From the NCBI GenBank assembly GCA_964575255.1, contig CAZNPZ010000002.1, positions 1 to 64,000 of the forward strand: a stretch of 64,000 bases of DNA, read 5' to 3'. A program made the position numbers and the translations under genes. Below are positions 7,820 through 15,105 of this stretch, one piece after another. The stretch's first letter is position 1; the number at the start of each line of letters is the position of its first letter. The notes below the pieces were generated by a model. It ran no database searches, was not told the DNA's origin, and worked only from the letters and a program-made list of their open reading frames with translations. This DNA comes from JAEZHK01 sp964575255. GTDB taxonomy: Bacteria; Bacillota; Clostridia; Christensenellales; Aristaeellaceae.

Positions 7820-8760
7820 GGTTTGATGACCTCCTCTTCCGCGTTGGACTTGTCCTTCTTATTCTGAAAGTACTTGTTGATGGCGAGCTGCTGCACGATC
7901 TGGAATACGTTGATGAACACCCAGTACAGCGAAAATGCCGCGGTGGAGGTGGCGCAGATCCAAACGGAGAACAGTGGGAAGAACCACTGCATCATCTTGT
8001 TGGTCTGCTGCTGGGTGTCGTTTGCGGCGGTCGTCGTCGTCGGGGTCAGGAGCTTGGAACTGATCAGCTGGGTAACGCCAGCCAGGATCGGCAGGAGGAA
8101 CCAGCCGTTGAACTGCATCGGCACGCTGATGGGCCACCACAGAAGCGTCGTCTGGAACTGAACCGCGTTCGCGCCGTACTGCGTCGCGATCGCCTTGTAG
8201 ACGTCGCTGGTGAGAAAATTCTTGACAGCGTCGATTCGTTCGGCAGTCAGGATGGTGCCGGAGACAGGGGTAATCAACTGCAGCTTGTCGCCAATGGCGG
8301 GGATGATTGTCGACATGAACGAATCGGGCTGGAAAATGCTCTTGATCCAGAAGAAAGGCTGCAGCATGTCGGGCGTGAACGTGCCGTTCATCATGGCTTC
8401 AAGGAACTTGAGCGTGTGCTCGTTGGCAGCAACCTTCATCGCGGTAAACATCATGAAAAGGATCGGCAGCTGGATCAACATCGGGAGGCAGCCGCTCAGC
8501 GGGTTGATGTGCTCCTTCCTGTATAGCTCGTTCATCTTCAGATTGAGCTTTTCCTTGTCGTTGGCATACTTCTTCTGCAGCGCGGCAAGCTGCGGCTGCA
8601 CCTGGTTCATCTTCATCATGGAACGGCGGCTCTTGATGTCCAGCGGCATCAAGACCAGGCGGATCAAAAATGTGAACAGCATGACCGACCAGCCGTAGTT
8701 GTTTACGACGCCGTTGATCGCGTCCAAGACGTCCTTCAAAAAGGCGCTGAAAAAATTCAT
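7816..8760 (-). CDS. yidC: Membrane protein insertase YidC/OxaI/SpoIIIJ
   Basis: 314 residues. The core is clear: FLIRLVLMPLDIKSRRSMMK with the conserved Arg in the hydrophilic groove, a cytoplasmic coiled hairpin (KKYANDKEKLNLKMNELYRK), INPLSGCLPMLIQLPILF, and late membrane segments ending in a basic tail. It inserts membrane proteins alone or with SecYEG. Unlike Bacillus SpoIIIJ there is no lipoprotein signal peptide, and about 70-80 extra residues lie between the second and third conserved membrane segments (around residues 120-200). It is placed between yidD and jag, the usual order. Confidence 0.95.
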   Translation of the reverse strand: MNFFSAFLKDVLDAINGVVNNYGWSVMLFTFLIRLVLMPLDIKSRRSMMKMNQVQPQLAALQKKYANDKEKLNLKMNELYRKEHINPLSGCLPMLIQLPILFMMFTAMKVAANEHTLKFLEAMMNGTFTPDMLQPFFWIKSIFQPDSFMSTIIPAIGDKLQLITPVSGTILTAERIDAVKNFLTSDVYKAIATQYGANAVQFQTTLLWWPISVPMQFNGWFLLPILAGVTQLISSKLLTPTTTTAANDTQQQTNKMMQWFFPLFSVWICATSTAAFSLYWVFINVFQIVQQLAINKYFQNKKDKSNAEEEVIKP

Positions 8761-8802
8761 CTGTCCTATCCTCTCATGTGCCGCCTGTGGCGGCCAGGGT
8801 TG

Positions 8803-9030
8803 TTACGGGACGGGGTCGTATCCGCCGGGGTGGAACGGGTTGCACCGGAGGATGCGCCAAATCGCCATCCCCCCGCCCTTCAGCGCGCCATAGCGCTCGA
8901 TCGCCTCCAGCGCGTAGGCCGAACAGGTGGGCGTAAACCGGCAGGACGGCGGAAGCGAAGGGCTGATCTGCCGCCTGTAGAACCGGATCGCGCCGAGCAT
9001 CAGGCGTTTTGGTGCCTCCCGAAGGTTCAT
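8803..9030 (-). CDS. yidD: Membrane protein insertion efficiency factor YidD
   Basis: 75 residues with the hallmark FYRRQISPSLPPSCRFTPTCS, then YALEAIERYGALKGG and RCNPFHPGGYDPVP. YidD is a small membrane-associated protein that helps YidC-dependent insertion. The ATG overlaps the rnpA stop codon (ATGA), fixing the start at 9030 although the frame stays open further upstream. Confidence 0.96.
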   Translation of the reverse strand: MNLREAPKRLMLGAIRFYRRQISPSLPPSCRFTPTCSAYALEAIERYGALKGGGMAIWRILRCNPFHPGGYDPVP

Positions 9031-9383
9031 TGGGTCAAGCCGGCCTTTCTGAGGAGATAGTTCATCTCCCGCGTCAGTTCCGGGTGGGTTGCACGGGACG
9101 CGACGGTTCGCGCGACAAAGATGTATTTGCCGCCGGGGAGATCCGGCCGCCGCATGCGGAAATCCTCCCGCAGGCACCTGCGCACGCGGTTGCGCACCAC
9201 ACTGTTGCCCACTTTTGAGGATACCGAAAAGCCGACCTTCACATCCCGCGCCTTCAAATACACCAGTACCAACAGCTTTGAGGGAAAGGACTTCCCCCGG
9301 CGATAGACATACTGGAAGTGTTTGTTGCGGCCCAGGCTGAAGCGGCGGCCTAAACGGAAGCGATGCTCTTTGGCGGCGTCCAT
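9027..9383 (-). CDS. rnpA: Ribonuclease P protein component
   Basis: 118 residues with the RNR motif (SVVRNRVRRCLRE) that contacts the RNase P RNA and the N-terminal FRLGRRFSLGRNKHFQYVYRRG-type strand. It assists the catalytic RNA in 5' maturation of tRNA. It is 6 bases downstream of rpmH and overlaps yidD by 4 bases, as in most bacteria. Confidence 0.95.
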   Translation of the reverse strand: MDAAKEHRFRLGRRFSLGRNKHFQYVYRRGKSFPSKLLVLVYLKARDVKVGFSVSSKVGNSVVRNRVRRCLREDFRMRRPDLPGGKYIFVARTVASRATHPELTREMNYLLRKAGLTQ

Positions 9384-9389
9384 TTCCCG

Positions 9390-9524
9390 TTACGCGGACA
9401 GCACCTTGCGGCCGCGCAGCCGCCGGGCTTTGAGAACGGCGCGACCGGTCTTGGTCTTCATGCGGGCGCGGAAGCCGTGAACCTTGGAACGCTGGCGTTT
9501 CTTGGGTTGGTAGGTACGAAACAT
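9390..9524 (-). CDS. rpmH: 50S ribosomal protein L34
   Basis: 44 residues, the standard L34 length: MFRTYQPKKRQRSKVHGF at the start and ARRLRGRKVLSA at the end. AAGGGAG sits 9 bases before the ATG. First gene of the rpmH-rnpA-yidD-yidC-jag operon. In most Firmicutes dnaA and oriC lie on the other side of rpmH; here that side holds an unrelated TIM-barrel gene. Confidence 0.96.
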   Translation of the reverse strand: MFRTYQPKKRQRSKVHGFRARMKTKTGRAVLKARRLRGRKVLSA

Positions 9525-9635
9525 GGCAAATACTCCCTTTCCGTCATCCAATTATTGTGAATCGCCCGGGCGCCTGTGTGACCGCGGGCAGGCATTCCAA
9601 ATCCAAGCTGTCGGCATCATATAGACAGCCCTATC

Positions 9636-9664
9636 ATTCTACCCAATTATTCTCGGCGTGTCAA
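9636..9664 (-). promoter_or_regulatory. rpmH operon promoter
   Basis: Minus-strand TTGACA (9659-9664), 17-base spacer, TAGAAT (9636-9641): near-consensus. The leader to rpmH is about 105 bases. Confidence 0.85.
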
Positions 9665-9744
9665 GTGAAATCACGCGGATTTATCGAATCCTGAACCGCG
9701 GGCAGCGCAAAACATGGCATCCGGGTGCCTGACCGGGCTTCGCG

Positions 9745-9772
9745 TTGACACGGTGCGCAAAAAGCATATAAT
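9745..9772 (+). promoter_or_regulatory. Promoter of the TIM-barrel isomerase/zincin pair
   Basis: TTGACA (9745-9750), 16-base spacer, TATAAT (9767-9772): both hexamers perfect. It fires away from the divergent rpmH promoter 80 bases to its left. Confidence 0.85.
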
Positions 9773-9812
9773 AGGGAATGGTATCAAATGGACATTATTA
9801 AGGAGGTTTCCC

Positions 9813-10778
9813 ATGAAACTGAGTGTGTTTGCCGTGGTGCTGCAAAACCGCTCCTTTGACGAAGCGTGCAGGTATCTTTCCGAATCCGGCGTGCAGGCGG
9901 TGGAGATCGGCTGCGGCGGTTTTCCGGGGAAGGCGCACTGCAACCCGCGGGAGCTTCTTGGCGACGCGGACAAGCTGCGCAAGTTTACCGAAACGCTCAG
10001 GAAGTACAATCTGGAGATCGCCGCGCTGTCCACCCACGGAAATCCCGTGCACCCGGACAAAGCGGTCGCGCGCCAGTTCCACGAGGATTTTGAGGACGCC
10101 GTGCTGCTCGCCGAAAAGTTGGGCGTGGAAACGGTGGTCACGTTCTCCGGCTGCCCCGGCGGCTCGCCGGAGGATAAAACCCCCAACTGGGTCACCTGCC
10201 CCTGGCCGGACGATTTCTCCCAGATTCTGAAATACCAGTGGGACGAGGTGCTGATCCCGTACTGGAAGAAGGAAGTCGAGTTCGTCAAAGCCCACGGCGT
10301 CAAAAAAGTCGCCTTCGAGATGCACCCCGGTTTCTGCGTCTATAACCCGGATACGCTGCTTCGCATCCGCGAGGCGGTGGGGGACATCATCGGCGCCAAT
10401 TTCGATCCCAGCCACCTGTTCTGGCAGGGCATCGACCCGGTGGCCGCCATCAAGAAGCTGGGCAAGGCGATCTACTTCTTCCACGCGAAGGACACCAAGA
10501 TCGACCCGTACAACACCGCCGTCACCGGCGTACTGGACACGAAACACTACGGCGACGAGTTGGGCCGCTCGTGGATCTTCCGCTCGGTCGGCTACGGCCA
10601 CAACCATCAGGTGTGGAAGGACATGATGAGCGCGCTTCGCATGGTGGGTTACGACGGGGCGATCTCCATCGAGCACGAGGACAGCCTGATGTCCCAGAGC
10701 GAGGGTCTGCAGAAGGCCATCGAAATGCTGAAAAACGTGATGATCTTCGAAGACACCGGGGAGATGTGGTGGGCCTGA
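9813..10778 (+). CDS. Sugar phosphate isomerase/epimerase (xylose-isomerase-like TIM barrel)
   Basis: 321 residues, started at the ATG 8 bases after AAGGAGGT. The AP-endonuclease-2/IolE fold is shown by VEIGCGGFPGKAHC near the N-terminus, VAFEMHPGFCVYN with a metal-ligand Glu, GANFDPSHLFWQGIDP with Asp and His ligands, FFHAKDTKI, and a final ISIEHEDSLM Glu. The GCGG..H.NP and SSG-like patterns fit a large Clostridia/Bacteroidetes group of sugar isomerases of unknown substrate. The following zincin gene overlaps its stop codon. Confidence 0.88.
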   Translation: MKLSVFAVVLQNRSFDEACRYLSESGVQAVEIGCGGFPGKAHCNPRELLGDADKLRKFTETLRKYNLEIAALSTHGNPVHPDKAVARQFHEDFEDAVLLAEKLGVETVVTFSGCPGGSPEDKTPNWVTCPWPDDFSQILKYQWDEVLIPYWKKEVEFVKAHGVKKVAFEMHPGFCVYNPDTLLRIREAVGDIIGANFDPSHLFWQGIDPVAAIKKLGKAIYFFHAKDTKIDPYNTAVTGVLDTKHYGDELGRSWIFRSVGYGHNHQVWKDMMSALRMVGYDGAISIEHEDSLMSQSEGLQKAIEMLKNVMIFEDTGEMWWA

Positions 10779-11146
10779 TGGTCACGCTGGACGAAGCCCG
10801 CGAGATGCTGGATGAGCTGACCGCCGAACTACCGGAGGCGATCTTCACGCGGCTCAACGGCGGCGTCCTTCTGTTGCCGGAAGAAAAACTCAGCCCGGAG
10901 GCGCGCGAAGATGACCTGTACATCCTTGGCGAATACGTCACCAGCTATTCGATGGGCCGCACGGTGCTGATCTACTACGGCTCGATAGCGCGCGTCCACG
11001 GAAACCTTTCGCCGGAGAAATTCCGCGAAGTGCTGCGGGGGGTGCTTCACCACGAGCTGACGCACCACCTGGAGTCGATGGCGGGCGAGCGCGGCCTGGA
11101 GGACGACGACGCGCTGAAACTGGCCTGGTACAAGATGCGGTACTAG
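10778..11146 (+). CDS. Zincin-like metallopeptidase family protein
   Basis: 122 residues. HHELTHHLE near residue 93-101 is a HExxH-type zinc site (His-Glu-Leu-Thr-His), embedded in the short fold of the bacterial zincin_1/DUF1025 group: acidic helical N-terminus, ILGEYV, TVLIYYGSI and a helix ending in the zinc motif. The ATG overlaps the stop of the isomerase (TGATG), so translation is coupled. The short protein has no signal peptide. Substrates for this family are unknown; the linkage to a sugar isomerase is unexplained. Confidence 0.8.
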   Translation: MVTLDEAREMLDELTAELPEAIFTRLNGGVLLLPEEKLSPEAREDDLYILGEYVTSYSMGRTVLIYYGSIARVHGNLSPEKFREVLRGVLHHELTHHLESMAGERGLEDDDALKLAWYKMRY

Positions 11147-11148
11147 GC

Positions 11149-11345
11149 AAACGAAATCCGCCTTGCGGCTTTCGTTTGCATTGGGTGACCGCGCAAGCCC
11201 TGTTCACTTCGTTCACGGTCGGGCTTGCGCGCGAAGCGGAAGCAGCCTGCGGCGGTACATGCCGCCCTCCGGCAGCTAAAATCCGCCGGGAATCCGCTTT
11301 CGCGGATTCCCGGCGAACGGGGGCTCCGGCCCCGATGCCCCCATG
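11149..11345. repeat. Cluster of intergenic hairpins, diverged relative of the dispersed repeat
   Basis: Most of the gene-free stretch 11147-11481 is inverted repeats: CAAACGAAATCCGC/GCGGCTTTCGTTTG with one mismatch, CGCGCAAGCCC/GGGCTTGCGCG, a perfect 14-bp stem CGCCGGGAATCCGC/GCGGATTCCCGGCG with a TTTC loop, and GGGGCTCCGGCCCC. The first hairpin resembles the one in the copy at 40.6 kb, and the GGGG-CTCC-GGCCCC end resembles the right ends of the other copies. The remainder up to 11430 shows nothing recognisable. Confidence 0.5.
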
Positions 11346-11430
11346 GGGAAGAGAGGGCGTACTGTCGTATTTCTGCGCATGTTTGAAGCCCTTGGCCTTC
11401 TTAATACTCTCCCAAAGAATGAAGGTTGAT

Positions 11431-11469
11431 GCAAAACAAAACCTCGCGAATGGCGAGGTTTTGTTTTGC
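11431..11469 (-). terminator. Terminator of rplM-rpsI
   Basis: A perfect 17-bp stem, GCAAAACAAAACCTCGC / GCGAGGTTTTGTTTTGC with loop GAATG, 12 bases after the rpsI stop. The 3' arm carries the TTTTGTTTT tract on both strands, so it could stop transcription both ways. Confidence 0.9.
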
Positions 11470-11481
11470 ATGTTTGATTGA

Positions 11482-11874
11482 TCAGCGCTTCGAGAACTGG
11501 GGCGCACGGCGGGCGGCCTTGAGGCCGTACTTCTTGCGCTCCTTCATGCGCGGGTCGCGGGTGAGCAGGCCGGCCTTCTTGATGGCGGGCTTGAGCTCCT
11601 CGTCCGCCTTGACCAGCGCGCGGGCGATGCCGTGGCGGATCGCGCCGGCCTGGCCGGTGTAGCCGCCGCCGTTGACGGTGCAAAGCACGTCAAAGCGGGA
11701 CAGCGTATCGGTGAGCGTCAGCGGCAGACGAACGGCCATCTTGAGCGTCTCAAGGCCGAAATATTCGTCCAGCGGACGGCGGTTGACGGTGATCGAACCT
11801 TCGCCGGGGATCAGACGAATCCGGGCGATGGCCTTTTTCCTGCGGCCGACGGCGTTGTAGCAAACCTCAGACAT
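11482..11874 (-). CDS. rpsI: 30S ribosomal protein S9
   Basis: 130 residues, the standard length, with the S9 pattern AVGRRKKAIARIRL, GGGYTGQAGAIRHGIARAL and the C-terminal DPRMKERKKYGLKAARRAPQ ending SKR, the basic tail that reaches the P-site tRNA. It follows rplM by 16 bases in the conserved L13-S9 operon. Confidence 0.97.
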   Translation of the reverse strand: MSEVCYNAVGRRKKAIARIRLIPGEGSITVNRRPLDEYFGLETLKMAVRLPLTLTDTLSRFDVLCTVNGGGYTGQAGAIRHGIARALVKADEELKPAIKKAGLLTRDPRMKERKKYGLKAARRAPQFSKR

Positions 11875-11890
11875 GTTTCGTCCTCCTCCC

Positions 11891-12322
11891 TTACTTCGCG
11901 CTGAATTCCACGGGCTTCTGGGCGGCGTGCGGATGCTCCGGGCCGCGATACAAATGCAGCTTCTTGAGCATCTGGTAGCCGATGGGACCCTTGGGCAGCA
12001 TGCCGCGGACGGCTTCTTTAAGCGCGAATTCCGGCTTTACGGCCATCAGAACCCGGTAGCTGGTCTCCTTCAGGCCACCCGGATAGCCGGTGTGGTGACG
12101 GTAGAACTTTTTGTCCAGCTTTTTGCCGGTCAACCGGATCTTTTCCACGTTGACGACGATGATGTTGTCACCGGTGTCGACGTGGGGCGTGAAGGTGGGC
12201 TTGTGTTTGCCGCGCAGCATCATTGCGATCTGCGTGGACAGGCGGCCCAGCACCAGATCGGTTGCGTCAATGACATACCACTGGCGATCCACTTCGCCGG
12301 TCTTTGCCATGAAAGTGTTCAA
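11891..12322 (-). CDS. rplM: 50S ribosomal protein L13
   Basis: 143 residues when started at TTG 12322, which lies 6-8 bases after GGGGAGGAA and gives the expected N-terminus (LNTFMAKTGEVDRQWYVIDA). The longer frame from 12388 would add 22 unlikely residues encoded by the leader. Typical L13 motifs follow: LGRLSTQIAMMLRGKHKPTF, HHTGYPGGLK and RGMLPKGPIGYQML. Regulation is probably through the about 100-base leader. Confidence 0.96.
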   Translation of the reverse strand: MNTFMAKTGEVDRQWYVIDATDLVLGRLSTQIAMMLRGKHKPTFTPHVDTGDNIIVVNVEKIRLTGKKLDKKFYRHHTGYPGGLKETSYRVLMAVKPEFALKEAVRGMLPKGPIGYQMLKKLHLYRGPEHPHAAQKPVEFSAK

Positions 12323-12424
12323 AGGTAATTCCTCCCCAATCATTTGCATGGCTTCCGGCGCGAGGTCAGCGCGCTTTTCGGCCCTCATTCGACGGTCTCG
12401 GGGCTAGTGATCCCATCGACGCAC
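12323..12424 (-). promoter_or_regulatory. 5' leader of rplM, possible ribosomal-protein autoregulatory RNA
   Basis: The minus-strand leader opens with a 7-bp stem (TCGATGG / CCGTCGA, one wobble) enclosing a purine-rich loop, followed by a second GC-rich imperfect hairpin before the ribosome site. Many Firmicutes have a small L13 leader motif at this place; whether this one fits that consensus could not be checked. Confidence 0.4.
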
Positions 12425-12429
12425 GTTTT

Positions 12430-12459
12430 ATCATACAGGAATCGCACCGGGCGTGTCAA
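12430..12459 (-). promoter_or_regulatory. rplM-rpsI promoter
   Basis: Minus-strand TTGACA (12454-12459), 18-base spacer, TATGAT (12430-12435). Confidence 0.8.
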
Positions 12460-12523
12460 TCACCCGCCAGATTAAATTTCTATAAAATGGCGTACCTGTA
12501 CTCCGCGAGGCGGCACGGCTCCG

Positions 12524-13099
12524 TCAATAGACGCGAAGCCCGCCGATCCGGATTTCGTCCAGCATGGATTGGCCTTCCGCGTCAAACACCCGGACGCTCA
12601 TGGAATACGCGCCGCCGAGGTTATAGGGAATGTCCAGCTCCACGCGGGTCATCGGGGACACCCCGGAAAGCGCGCCCGTTTTGACGATTGTCGTCTCCCG
12701 CGCGACATCCCGGCCGCTCTCGTCGCGCAGGATCAGTTCCGCGAAGAGTTCCGGCGATTGTTCCTGCCCGCGCCAGGTGAGGTCGACCGCCAGCGTGTAC
12801 CCTGCCGGGATCGAAGGACGGTATTTTGCGGAGCGGATGGCGATGCCGATGGCGGACTCGCTCTGCGCGGGCGCGCTCTGGATCAGCGCCGTGATCGTTC
12901 GGGGTACGCGGATGTTCGCCGCCACGATGATCGCGGCGATCAGGATGGGGATGAACCACAGGTAGCGGAAACGGCTCAGCCCGAACTCCCGGAGCCGCTC
13001 GCGGGCGGGCCGGTGCTGCCGGCGCTTGCGAACCAGCTTTTTTGCCTTTGGCGGCTTCTTCTTCAAACGCAGCCTGCGCGGCCACATCCAGTTTCGCAT
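12524..13099 (-). CDS. Hypothetical membrane-anchored protein with basic N-terminus
   Basis: 191 residues. The first 40 are strongly basic (KKKPPKAKKLVRKRRQHRPA), then one hydrophobic segment (about 48-62) and an extracytoplasmic beta-rich domain of about 125 residues with a DLTWRGQEQSPELFAELILR stretch and a closing SVRVFDAEGQSMLDEIRIGG, reminiscent of an immunoglobulin-like fold. GGAGG precedes the ATG. It lies 26 bases downstream of the YkvI-like gene and is likely co-transcribed. No known family assigned. Confidence 0.7.
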   Translation of the reverse strand: MRNWMWPRRLRLKKKPPKAKKLVRKRRQHRPARERLREFGLSRFRYLWFIPILIAAIIVAANIRVPRTITALIQSAPAQSESAIGIAIRSAKYRPSIPAGYTLAVDLTWRGQEQSPELFAELILRDESGRDVARETTIVKTGALSGVSPMTRVELDIPYNLGGAYSMSVRVFDAEGQSMLDEIRIGGLRVY

Positions 13100-13124
13100 G
13101 CTTGCCTCCGTAACGCACTCAATA

Positions 13125-14114
13125 CTATAGGAACGATATCAGGATCAGCAGCATCACCGCGCAGACGAACCCCGCCGCCGGGTATCCGATCCCCACCAGC
13201 GCCGTCAAACCCGCCATCGAAAGCGCGAGCGACGCGGCGGACGCGAAGAACAGCGCCTGAACCGGGCGGATGCCCAGAACGGAAAGCTGTTCTTTCAGCG
13301 CCGAGAGCGCCGCGGACAGCGTGGTCACCACCGCGAGAAACAGCGCGCCGATCGACAGGTAGTACCCGGTCAAGCCCCAGCCCTGCGCCATCACGACCGA
13401 AGGCAGCGCCATCTGCCGGATGTCCACCCCGGCCCGCGTCAGTGCCCAGTTGGCCGGGATCAGCATCGCGGCCAGCAAAAGCGCTGCGTACAGCCCTACG
13501 CGCGCGGGCTTGACCGATTCCTGAGCGTTCAGGCAGATCACGCCCGCCGCCAGCGTCGCGTTGAACGCCGCGTAGATCATCCCGGACGCGGACGAGATCA
13601 CGACGGACCCCGCCGCGTACACGCTTTCCGCGCGCTGGCTCGCGCCCAGTGAAATAAACCAGGCCGCCATCAGGACGACCAGCGCGAGCCCCGCCAGAGG
13701 CAGCGCGCCGCGTCGGGTCAAAAACAGCGCGCAGGCCAGCGTAATCGCCGTTCCCAATAGAAACGAACCGTGCAGGTCGAACGTCAGCGCGCCCAGCGTC
13801 GCGCCGGTTGACAGCATCGCGGCGGCGCACAATACGAGCATCGCGGAGTATATGGCCTGCATCGCGATCCCCGAACCGCGCCCCATCATCTGTTCGAAGA
13901 TGCCGGGCAGATCGCGCCGACCGGTGCGCTTTGCGAGCGCCGTGACCGCGCCGATCAGAAAGCCGATCCCCGCGCAGGCGACCAGAATGCCCAGCCAGGA
14001 GATCGCGCCCTGCCCCGAAAAGAATACCACGATCTCCCGACCCGACGCGAAACCCGCGCCAACCATCGCCGCCACGGCGGACAGCGCTGCCGACAGATTG
14101 ACCGCTCTGCGCAT
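13125..14114 (-). CDS. YkvI-like polytopic membrane protein (APC-superfamily-like)
   Basis: 329 residues with about 10 hydrophobic segments. The first carries AAMVGAGFASGREIVVFFSG, the signature of Bacillus YkvI and relatives, which resembles the first helix of amino-acid/polyamine transporters. A substrate has not been established for the family. A run of Gs (AAGGGGGGG) precedes the ATG. The downstream single-pass protein may be a partner (inference from spacing only). Confidence 0.8.
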   Translation of the reverse strand: MRRAVNLSAALSAVAAMVGAGFASGREIVVFFSGQGAISWLGILVACAGIGFLIGAVTALAKRTGRRDLPGIFEQMMGRGSGIAMQAIYSAMLVLCAAAMLSTGATLGALTFDLHGSFLLGTAITLACALFLTRRGALPLAGLALVVLMAAWFISLGASQRAESVYAAGSVVISSASGMIYAAFNATLAAGVICLNAQESVKPARVGLYAALLLAAMLIPANWALTRAGVDIRQMALPSVVMAQGWGLTGYYLSIGALFLAVVTTLSAALSALKEQLSVLGIRPVQALFFASAASLALSMAGLTALVGIGYPAAGFVCAVMLLILISFL

Positions 14115-14168
14115 CCGATTCCCCCCCTTGGGGCAACCTTATGCGCCTGTCCCATCCTGTGATGCACT

Positions 14169-14290
14169 GCGTGTCGACAAAGTCGACACGCGCAAAGGGA
14201 ATCTGCTTCGCATCTTTCCTTTGCCTTAGAACGGAGCCGTTCCCTGAAACGCTGCGGGCGTTTGCGTGCGGGAACCGGATCGGGAACGCG
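14169..14290 (+). repeat. Dispersed intergenic repeat, copy A (truncated)
   Basis: Begins with a perfect 10-bp stem GCGTGTCGAC-AAA-GTCGACACGC (14169-14191), then CAAAGG/CCTTTG (14192-14224) and nested hairpins GTTCCC/GGGAAC around AAACGC/GCGTTT. The same order of blocks occurs at 19636 and 26211. It stops about 10 bases short of the pentapeptide gene's stop codon; the right half found in other copies is missing. Confidence 0.8.
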
Positions 14291-14299
14291 GTCTACGCG

Positions 14300-14947
14300 C
14301 TATTTGACGACGATGCCCAGCAGTTTTGAAAGCTCCACCGCCTGTTCGGGCGAGACAACCGCGCCGTACAGTTCTCCTCCGGCGAGTCTGATGCCGTCGA
14401 TCCGGCAGGTTCGAAAGTCCACGCCCTTGAGGGGTGTGCCCAGTAACTCCGCCGCGCTCAGGTCGCACCGGTCGAATTCCGCGCTTTTCAGCAGGCAGCC
14501 GGAAAAGGAGGTTTCCTTCAGATCGCAGTCCTCGAACCGGACGGATTCCAGCTTGGACTTGCCAAAGCCCGCGTAGTCCATCCGGCAGCCGGTGAAAAGC
14601 GCGTGCGCGAGCCACGCGTCCGAGATGTCTGTGCCGACCGCTCTGGAGGAACGGATCTCCACCCGGCGGAGCGCCGCGTTCCGAAGCCCGGCGTTTGAAA
14701 AATCGCAGCCGTCGAAGACGCAGTCGGTGAAGCTGAGCCAGCGCACCGAGATCTCCTCAAACCGGCAGCGTACAAACGAACAGCCGGAGAACTCCAACCG
14801 CCGCTCCTGAAAATTCTGAAGCGCGCCGCCCTCAAACAGGAAGCCCGCCGCCTCGTCGCCATCCGCCGCCGCGCGCCGCGATGTCTCCAAAAGATCCTCG
14901 GCAACCAACGCTTCTGGCAGCGACGGTTTCATCCGGTTCAATTCCAT
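14300..14947 (-). CDS. Pentapeptide-repeat protein
   Basis: About 215 residues. From about residue 50 to 195 the sequence follows the A(D/N)LXX pentapeptide pattern with many Cys and Phe at the central position (CDFSNAGLRNAALRRVEIR, CDLKETSFSGCLLKSAEFDR), predicting a right-handed quadrilateral beta-helix. No membrane segment. Some members (Qnr, MfpA) bind DNA gyrase as DNA mimics, but this one lacks features that would prove it. The start is uncertain: GTG 14968, GTG 14950, ATG 14947 and ATG 14932 are all open; 14947 was taken as the first ATG. Confidence 0.82.
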   Translation of the reverse strand: MELNRMKPSLPEALVAEDLLETSRRAAADGDEAAGFLFEGGALQNFQERRLEFSGCSFVRCRFEEISVRWLSFTDCVFDGCDFSNAGLRNAALRRVEIRSSRAVGTDISDAWLAHALFTGCRMDYAGFGKSKLESVRFEDCDLKETSFSGCLLKSAEFDRCDLSAAELLGTPLKGVDFRTCRIDGIRLAGGELYGAVVSPEQAVELSKLLGIVVK

Positions 14948-15046
14948 CACCCCTGAACAAGATACCACGTTTCCCGGTAAAGTTCAACGCCGACTGCCGT
15001 AAACGCGCGAACGGACGCGTTATCCGCACCGGACGCGCGTCCCGGC

Positions 15047-15075
15047 TTGCGCGAACGACGAAGAGGCAGTATAAT
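15047..15075 (+). promoter_or_regulatory. Promoter of the GT-C-like membrane protein gene
   Basis: TTGCGC (15047-15052), 17-base spacer, TATAAT (15070-15075), about 30 bases before the ATG. Confidence 0.7.
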
Positions 15076-15105
15076 ACGCGAGAGAGTTTTTGTTGGAGGA
15101 ATGGC

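Noticed and set aside
9525..9812. Possible replication origin beside rpmH
   Set aside because: No cluster of DnaA boxes or AT-rich unwinding region was seen, and dnaA is absent; two ordinary promoters explain the region.
11149..11345. Hairpin cluster considered as a tRNA or riboswitch
   Set aside because: No tRNA T-loop or cloverleaf spacing, and the stems lie between convergent genes rather than in a leader; it fits the intergenic-repeat pattern better.
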